Below the pieces are notes generated by a model. That model had not been told where the DNA came from. It saw only the letters and a program-made list of their open reading frames with translations, and searched no databases. 64,000 nucleotides of DNA. Origin: Colias croceus (taxonomy: Eukaryota; Arthropoda; Insecta; Lepidoptera; Pieridae). The DNA lies in contig NC_059549.1 of assembly GCF_905220415.1 (NCBI RefSeq), positions 7,068,001 to 7,132,000 of the forward strand, read 5' to 3'. This document shows positions 57,409 to 64,000 of this stretch, in pieces; position 1 is the stretch's first letter; each line of letters opens with the position of its first letter. The position numbers and the translations under genes were made by a program.

Positions 57409-59565
57409 ATGGCTCCAACCGAACAACCAGAAGAGGAGGTAGGTAAACGGGAGATATAAATACACAAATTCTGTACACTTGAGAATATACAGAGCATTAA
57501 TAAGTAAGAAACTTTTTTTTCAGTGGCATATGGATTTCATGCCGGTAAGTTATCTACCGACACATCTACCGACAACTGTGACCGACAAGATGAATTTTTA
57601 AAAACGCATGTATAACACAACGACAGATAAGCATTCCTAACTAGTAGGTATGGTCGATGATATTATCATCACGCTACGACCAATAGCGTTATAGGTTATA
57701 AAATAATCTTGCTATATTATAGTATAGCAAGATTATAGCCTATATTAATATTATAATATTATATTATAGCAAGATAAATGAGCTAGAAAAATGTGTTAGA
57801 AAACACCGAAAGAATTTTTTAAATCGGACCAGTAGTTCCCGATATTAGCGCGTTCAAACAAACAAACAAACTCTTCAGCTTTATAATATTAATATAGATT
57901 ACCTAATATTTATCCGGAAAATCCGGATTGTTTGTTTATTAGACGGGATACTTGCCAGATAGTGTTTATAGAGAGCTAGCGTGGTACGGAATACTGCAAA
58001 TTCAACCACTTCACCATAGCTCCAAACACAAAGTTGCCGCTCAATTGATTTGGCAACACACACTTGGAAGACCACATGTTATTATGGAAAGTCCGCCGCA
58101 GGTAAATAATTTATCACAATATAAATAAAAAAAGGTAAATAGTTAATAGTTGTCTAACTAATATAAGTAACTGAATAATAAATTTACCTACTTACATAAT
58201 AATTTATATCTTAACCCATTGAGCCCCGAGCGGCCCAATCCGGCCACGACACAATAGATTTTCTATTGTGTCTGTGATTCCGGGGCCTGAGTACACGTTC
58301 ATCGATGTAATAATAATTAGAATATGCATCTTATTCTACGTTCTAACTTCTAAGCTACGGGTTTTTATAAAAGAATTCATTTTTATTTATAGTCCCTACA
58401 ATCGGAGGGCAAAGTAAGTCGACAGATACTCGCTGAGGAGGCAGCCAAATGGTCACGGGAACAGAGAGCAGCCCAAGAGGTGTTAATGGAAAACATAAAA
58501 AGCGGTGGCAATGGTCTTACCGTTCGGACAGTAGTGAGCGCTTCTAAGAAAACGACGTATATAATACAAAACGGTATTATTATATAGCTGTTTTCTCGAA
58601 TTTCATTGTGTAGTGTGTACATACTACATGAATGCATCGTCTCTAATATCTAATTTTCGTACTTACTTTGTTATGACCAAGTTGAGCAGAACTTTTCAGA
58701 ACCTGTCACTTACGAGAATAGGCCAAATCTGCAAGAGCTTTCTTTTTTTATTTATTTATCATATATATTTTATTCCTTTTTTCCTAGGTAATTACTACAA
58801 ATGCCCAGAAGGTTCAGAACCAGATTTGGACGCTTACAGAGTGCAAGCTAACATGCATGAAAGAAAATGTACGTATGGAAAGCAATCAATTCCAGTCCCT
58901 GTAGATCCATGCATAGAGGCTGAAGTGGCACCCATCGAATACTCTTTCCATGAAGGTTGGATGTTCTGTCTTGGTAATGGTGAAAGAGAGAACAATTATT
59001 TTCAAAATGGAACCTTGGATTGCGGCAATAAAACAAAAGTAAGTACCTAATAATTGATATTCGGTTTGTTACGAATACATTTTTTTACATGAGTGTACAT
59101 TCATGTTAAATGATTTTTCTGTAGGTTTCAGTGGATGAATTTTTAAGCTTGTGCGCAATTGATAACAATATCGTTATAACATTCGACTATTTTGGTGATG
59201 AACCTCGGAAAGATATGATGCACAATGCCACACTTTGTACTACTTGGGATCCTTGTCGTCTATCGTATTTATACAGATTGGAGGTAGACACTTTCGGCTA
59301 TAAATATTTTTTTTTTAATTATTTAGATTTCTAACTGTTTTATTATTTAGCCTCCACCTGTGGAATTAACTCCTGCGTTCCCTACTTCCACGCCGAATCC
59401 ATGCGATACAACTCTTTGCCCTGAATGTGTAGAAGGCTTTACTGAAGATCACGGAGTTCCTATGGATCGTAAGATATTAAAAGAGTATAATATTTTTTAT
59501 AATTTATTTCCATATTACTTACTTATGTCTTATTTTATTTTTCAGTTGGATCCGTTGAAATTTGA
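57409..59565 (+). CDS. Eight-exon protein of unknown function, 312 aa
   Basis: Exons 57409-57438, 57524-57544, 57943-58101, 58393-58573, 58788-59038, 59125-59283, 59351-59468, 59546-59565; 939 nt, 312 aa plus TGA. Every junction has GT-AG ends and phases agree, which is hard to get by chance. The start is MAPTEQPEEE; exon 3 reads GYLPDSVYRELAWYGILQIQ; exon 4 is helical and charged (ILAEEAAKWSREQRAAQE); exons 5-7 are Cys-rich (KCPEGSEPD, HEGWMFCLGNGER, DCGNK, CTTWDPCRL, CDTTLCPECVEGF) with about 10 cysteines. There is no signal peptide or membrane helix at the chosen start. If the exon 4 donor is skipped, a TAG follows after QNGIII, giving a short N-terminal form; the two halves could then be separate genes. 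I do not recognise the family. Confidence 0.6.
57709..57740. repeat. Small palindrome
   Basis: AATCTTGCTATA, six bases, TATAGCAAGATT: a 12-bp perfect stem in intron 2 of the 312-aa gene. A third GCAAGAT copy follows near 57768. Confidence 0.7.
57790..57900 (+). repeat. Dispersed repeat 3' end (copy G)
   Basis: Only the 3' half of the family seen at 44475: TTAAATCGGACCAGTAGTTC, CCGATATTAGCGCGTTCAAA, CAAACAAACAAACTCTTCAG and TTTATAATATTAATATAGAT. 5'-truncated, as expected of a retroposed unit. Confidence 0.8.
58213..58293 (+). repeat. ~83-bp palindrome-bearing repeat (copy 3)
   Basis: AACCCATTGAGCCCCGAGCG, GCCCAATCCGGCCACGACAC, AATAGATTTTCTATTGTGTC and GATTCCGGGGCCTGAGT. In intron 3 of the 312-aa gene, orientation as in copy 1. 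Confidence 0.85.
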
Positions 59566-60029
59566 AATAAATATTGATGTCCGAACGTGTTTATTTTATT
59601 TATAAACTGTTTATCGAACACCTCGTGGGTACGGCGTAGGCCTTAGAGCTGTTTATACGTTCCTTTGCATCGCATCTTTCTATCTCATAAAGTTTTGTTT
59701 TCTTAGTAAAACGTACTGTGTGTCCTCTAGGCCCAACTGTAACAAATTTTACGAAAAATCTGTGGATTAGCCATGAATGCTAACGACTACTACTAACTAG
59801 GACTTACTAAAAACTTTAGAAATAATACTAATAAAAAATATATCCGCCGAATTGAGAACCACCTCCTTTTTTTAAAGTCGGTTAAAAATAAAAACAGAAT
59901 CGTAACAGTTATTGGACGCTATCAATTATTTTTTTCAAAATGGTAAGGTACCTAACCGAAATAACCATAATTATAAAGACGCGTTTTTTTTAATAACTAA
60001 ACGTATCTAATAAAATTTGTAGCCTAAAA
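59566..60029. other. Downstream flank of the 312-aa gene
   Basis: AT-rich text with the fragment CCGAATTGAGAACCACCTCC and TTTTTAAAGTCGGTTAAAAA (about 59850-59890), a repeat edge often seen in Lepidoptera. No gene visible. Confidence 0.4.
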
Positions 60030-60636
60030 GGCCCTACTCACGGTTCAACACAACCCACAATCTGCTGACACAATTTGTTGAAGTCGCGATTGAGCGTTCT
60101 CTACTCACGATTCATCCAACCCTCAATCTGCTGATACAATTTCATTCCGCGATTGCTTGCCACAACGTGTGCACGTCACGTTGATGCCTGGCCTGATGCT
60201 AAACCTCAACGCAATAATACGCATTATTAATGGATATACTAATTTATGAAATATAAGATAATTATCTTTGTAAAGCTTGTATTTTTTCCAATTTTATTGA
60301 TAGATTTCAAGGGCTATAAAGTATAAACGGCTATAAAATATAAACATCTTCCTCAAATATGTAAAAATGTCTTTCCCGCGTTTATCTCAAAACCGCCATT
60401 TTGCGATTACTGCGCAGCGCGATTGAGCCGAGATTGGAGCAATCACAATACTCACGATTCAACACGCACACAATCTGCTGAGACAATTTGTCGGGTTGCT
60501 TCCGCGCCGATCCAATACACAACATGTTGGGTTACGCCCCCAACGTGCCCTCAACTATACTATTCACGACACAATCTGTCAGCTCACTGCAGATTGTGTC
60601 TACAGATTGTTACTGAAATTGAATCGTGAGTAGGCT
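60030..60636. mobile_element. ~0.6-kb non-autonomous TIR element
   Basis: The left edge GGCCCTACTCACGGTTCAAC is mirrored by the right edge (GTAGCCTACTCACGATTCAA read on the minus strand, ending near 60636). Inside, the words CTCACGATTCA and CAATCTGCTGA-like recur at about 60045-60075, 60110-60140 and 60450-60490. GC-richer than its flanks, with no coding capacity. Confidence 0.65.
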
Positions 60637-60914
60637 ACTTAACCGTGGTCTCGGTAAGATAAATAGTAATTATTTACCTATGCTTCCGAGTCTACGGCTC
60701 GGTCTACGGCCGAGGTCTACGGACTACGGTGTCAAATTTGACGACTGAGTAATTGACATTGACAAGTTTCAAATTCAAAATGTGACCTCCAACTTCCAAG
60801 CAAACATAATATTATTTTTTAGGAATTTGTGAATCATAATTATTATGTAATGTTACTCAAATTACAAATAGTTTAGCTATCGATTCAATAAATAATTAGC
60901 GGACGTTCTTAAAT

Positions 60915-62921
60915 ATGGTGCTCCTACAAAATTATCTAGGTATAATCGAAGAAACTTTAAAAGACACGTCTTTGGTTAGTTTTACTTTACCAAGTGTAAA
61001 AGAATGCTTCCTACAAATTAGTTATGAGAAATCCGAGGTATGTTTACATACTTACAAAATACGAATATATTTACAAATTATAAAGTTAATATTTATTTTA
61101 GTGTTGCAGCACAGAATATGTTGTATCGAAACCAGTACTACCATTTGCTCGATCTGACCTATTTCTAAGTTCTATAAAGAGTTGGCGGAGATTATCTGCC
61201 GTGAACAATGATTGCAAGGACATCTATGAGATAGATTTTGATATAACTGTAAGTATTTATAACAGTAATTACTTAACTGCAACTTATTGTTTTTCTAATA
61301 TTTAAGCAGACTGTTTATATTCATTATTTTGTCTTTTATATTCCAGGGTAGTAACTTTACCTTTAGTCCTGGAGATACTGTAGGTATAATACCAAAAAAC
61401 AATGCATTGGAAGTGAGTACCATCATCTCTCATTTGGGTCTTGATGATGTTAAGGACCTGCAATACAGCTTATTTATAGAACCTGGTAAACAAGCAAAAA
61501 TTCCTCCTCACATACCAGTGAAATCAACTGTAGATCATGTTTTAACACACTGTGTGGACTTAAGAGGGGTAGTTAAAAAGGTAATTCATTTTTTAGTTTA
61601 TACTGCTTGGCTATAAACTAGATAGATTAGATAATCCTCATATTATGTAATGATTCCACTTGTTAAATGCAATATAACCATTTTGTATATTTTCAGCTAT
61701 TCCTGTTGGCACTATCTAGACATACAAAAGATGAAACAGAGAGAAAAGTTCTGGAATACCTTTGCAGTAAAGAAGGATCAACAAAGTACACATCAGATAT
61801 TCTAAACAAAAACATTTGTTTACTTGATCTTCTGTGTATGTTTAAATCATGCAAACCACCAATACAAGTCATATTTGAGCATCTACCTAGACTACTACCG
61901 AGGCCTTATTCAATAGTTAATAGTTTAAATTTACACCAAAATACAATTAAGATCTGTTTTTCTGTTATGGATATTGGAAATAAGAGGAGAGGTTTGACAA
62001 CTGGATGGTTGGAACAATTAATATTAAATGACAATTTAGAGGCCAAAATGGAGAATTTGAATCTTGACAATGAGAGCAATATCATGATACCAATTTATTT
62101 AAGACAAAATATGAATGGATTTACTCTCCCTAGTGAAGCAGAAACACCTATTATATTAATAGGTCCTGGCACAGGAGTGGCTCCATTCATTGGGTTTTTA
62201 GAAGAGAGAGAATATTTAAAAAATAATTCAAATAAAGACTTGGGTCCTGCATGGCTTTTCTTTGGCTGCCGAAATCCCCTTTTGGATTATTTGTATGAGA
62301 AGGAATTAACTAACTTTTTGAATAATGGTGCTTTGAGCAATTTGAGTACAGCATTTTCAAGGGTAGATAATTGCAAAATTAAATATGTACAGGTGAGAAA
62401 GGCATATTAAATTATATTATAAGGCTGGTTGCAGAGCTTGACCGACCATCAGTGCGTACATCAGTTGCGTTTGTCATATGTATGGAAATACATAAAACCG
62501 TTCATAGCAGGACCGACCATACGCACGCGTATTGTCATGCGTATTAGTGTCATAGTCATACAATTGTTGATGCATATCGTCAGGACCGACGGTATGCACT
62601 GACGGTCGGTCAAGCTCTGCAACCAGCCTAATTTAAACAGAATTTAAGAGGTTTATTAAATATATGACAATATTACCAGACTTCATAATTCTTTTTGTTT
62701 TTCAGGATGGTCTTCAAGAAAATGCAGATGAAGTAATAAAATTAATCAAAGCCGGTGCTTATGTGTATATCTGTGGGGATGTTAAAGTGATTGCATCACA
62801 AGTTAAGGAAGTATTGATTGATTGTATTATCAGAAATGATAATGTAACGAAACAGGAAGCAGAAAAATATGTGAATGATATGCAAAAGGAAAAAAGATAC
62901 ATAGCTGACATTTGGAATTAA
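60915..62921 (+). CDS. Methionine synthase reductase-like FAD/NADPH protein, no FMN domain
   Basis: Ferredoxin-NADP+ reductase-type module of the diflavin family. MTRR keeps methionine synthase active by reducing cobalamin; whether this shorter form does so is unknown. Five exons: 60915-61037, 61102-61248, 61347-61580, 61697-62392, 62706-62921; 1416 nt, 471 aa, all phase 0. Seen: connecting/FAD region with GSNFTFSPGDTVGIIPKNN, the MTRR-like EHLPRLLPRPYSIVN (RPYS 237-240 binds FAD), GLTTGW (267-272), NADPH-binding GPGTGVAPFIGF (324-335), FFGCRN, YICGD (421-425), and C-terminal KEKRYIADIWN with the penultimate Trp that stacks on FAD. The flavodoxin (FMN) domain of human MTRR (698 aa) is absent; the ATG at 60915 is followed directly by linker-like sequence. 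Alternatives are another diflavin reductase, but the motifs favour MTRR. Confidence 0.85.
62422..62629. repeat. 208-bp MITE in intron 4 of the MTRR-like gene
   Basis: AGGCTGGTTGCAGAGCTTGA and CCGACCATCAGTGC at the left are mirrored at the right edge (GCACTGACGGTCGG then TCAAGCTCTGCAACCAGCCT). The inverted arms are about 34 bp with one mismatch. No coding capacity. I could not fix a target duplication. Confidence 0.85.
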
Positions 62922-64000
62922 AATCTTGTGATATTTAGCATACAATGCTTTATTGTGTCAATATATTTTTATTTATTTTACCATGGCCTTTTTATTTGTA
63001 ACCTTGTATTGATGATAAAGCACTGTAAATTAAATTTAAAAGAATAAGAACTCATAAAGAATACGATCTATCTAAAAATATGCTACTTAAAATGGAGGTT
63101 TTTTAAAAATACATTGCAATTATTTAAAAAAATAATTTAATAGGCAACTCTATTAATAAAATGTTCAAAAAGTGTCATTGGTGTATACAAACTTATCACT
63201 ATGCTGTATAGTATAGCCTTAATACATTAATGCAATTCGTTGTGCGATAGCAAAATGCTTATAAAATGAAATGAATAAATCCAAAGAAATTAGCAATTTT
63301 TACATACAACTCTAAATATGAGTGAAAGCTTAATACTTCGGCAGGGCGTTTAAGCGTAAATACCAAAAAAAACCGGTTTGCCCTAGTGTTGTTTCTAACT
63401 TATTTGAAAATTTCTTATTTTTTTATTCACTTCAATCGATATTATAATACTACATACAAGCAGGCACTCTTGGTAATATTTATCCAAACGAGTTACTTAA
63501 AAACTATTCAAATTTTGATTATTTCTTGTATGGAATATTCAGAGGTCCTCCTCGGACCGCGGTCCATCTCTGTAGTCATAATACAAAAAAAAATATAGAT
63601 ACTTTCACAGTATGTAATCATAATCAAATTGCCTGCTGAATGCTGATGTAAATTCACTATTCTATTCTCGTGATTATACAGTTCTACTTAACAAATATGT
63701 ACTACATAATTATGGTATGAATACAATACAAAATAAATGGCCACAAATTTATAGCATAATAATAATATGGTGTGTTCAGAAATAAGCCCAAGCTTCTCAC
63801 TTAGATTCAGGAACAGCAGAGCCAAAAATTTAAAGTTCCCACTAAAATCTTTGTACTACTTATTTCTCAACACAGTACTATTAACTATATGGATAATTCA
63901 TATTCATACTATACATAAACGTGCGTGTAGACTAGTAAAAATGTTTTAGTAAGTAACATTTGTAGTGAATTAATATTTACTGCAAAAGATAATGCTTAAC
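62922..64000. other. Right edge, no gene seen
   Basis: 3' UTR of the MTRR-like gene (AATAAA at 63274) followed by AT-rich DNA. Short palindromic GGACCGCGGTCC at about 63553-63564. Nothing with exon character to the window edge. Confidence 0.45.

Noticed and set aside
58613..59050. Separate start (MCTYYMNAS) for a second gene before the Cys-rich exons
   Set aside because: An acceptor TTTTTTCCTAG at 58787 matches the phase left by the preceding exon, and the total is then a multiple of three; the alternative start is AT-rich intron text. Not fully excluded.
60423..60629. Short + strand frame inside the TIR element
   Set aside because: Lies wholly in repeat subunits, without protein-like conservation.

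Overview
The window is nuclear DNA of an insect and almost certainly a lepidopteran (butterfly or moth). It is AT-rich, its genes are split by GT-AG introns, it encodes the arthropod ionotropic receptor IR93a, and it is densely filled with interspersed repeats of the kind common in moths and butterflies (dispersed copies ending near 'TTATAATATTAGTATGG', CR1/Jockey-like and RTE-like LINEs, hAT and foldback DNA elements). No species can be named from the sequence alone. There are no bacterial, CRISPR, rRNA or canonical tRNA features.

Layout: 0.8-1.2 kb, a two-exon gene for an unrecognised 63-residue protein (-). 5.3-16.8 kb, the co-receptor IR93a in 19 exons (-), rebuilt here as a phase-consistent 868-residue protein. 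18.7-20.5 kb, a palindromic MITE cluster and an RTE-like LINE with an inverted 5' end. 20.9-21.4 kb, ALG13 (+). 22.1-23.4 kb, the p24 cargo receptor eclair/TMED (-). 23.8-24.6 kb, relics possibly from a P-type transposase. 24.8-27.2 kb, a CR1/Jockey-like LINE with a 761-codon open frame (-). 27.6-29.7 kb, a 2.1-kb foldback DNA element with 9-bp target duplications. 30.8-32.5 kb, DDRGK1 (+). 32.7-35.3 kb, an intronless Nup107 (-). 39.8-50.8 kb, KANSL1/NSL1, a PEHE-domain subunit of the NSL histone acetyltransferase complex (+). 54.8-56.5 kb, a zyxin/LPP-type three-LIM protein (-). 57.4-59.6 kb, an unrecognised 312-residue protein in eight exons (+). 60.9-62.9 kb, a methionine-synthase-reductase-like FAD/NADPH protein without the FMN domain (+).

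The genes are not an operon or pathway. They are mostly housekeeping functions (N-glycosylation, ER-Golgi transport, UFMylation, nuclear pore, chromatin, focal adhesion, flavin reductase) beside one sensory receptor. Some share functional themes by chance (ALG13, eclair and DDRGK1 all act at the ER), but nothing shows co-regulation.

Most notable: (1) a 123-bp, exactly 41-codon tandem triplication inside KANSL1 that copies an exon end together with its splice donor, so that three donors in the same phase are available; (2) a hAT element with an exact 8-bp target duplication 20 bp downstream of another KANSL1 splice donor; (3) the foldback element with 9-bp duplications; (4) a LINE with the geometry expected from twin priming; (5) interlocked A-B-A'-B' palindromes; (6) two genes with clean exon chains but no recognised family. 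Exon boundaries were read by eye from splice consensus and frame. For every multi-exon gene listed as a full CDS the exon lengths sum to a multiple of three, which is the main internal check.
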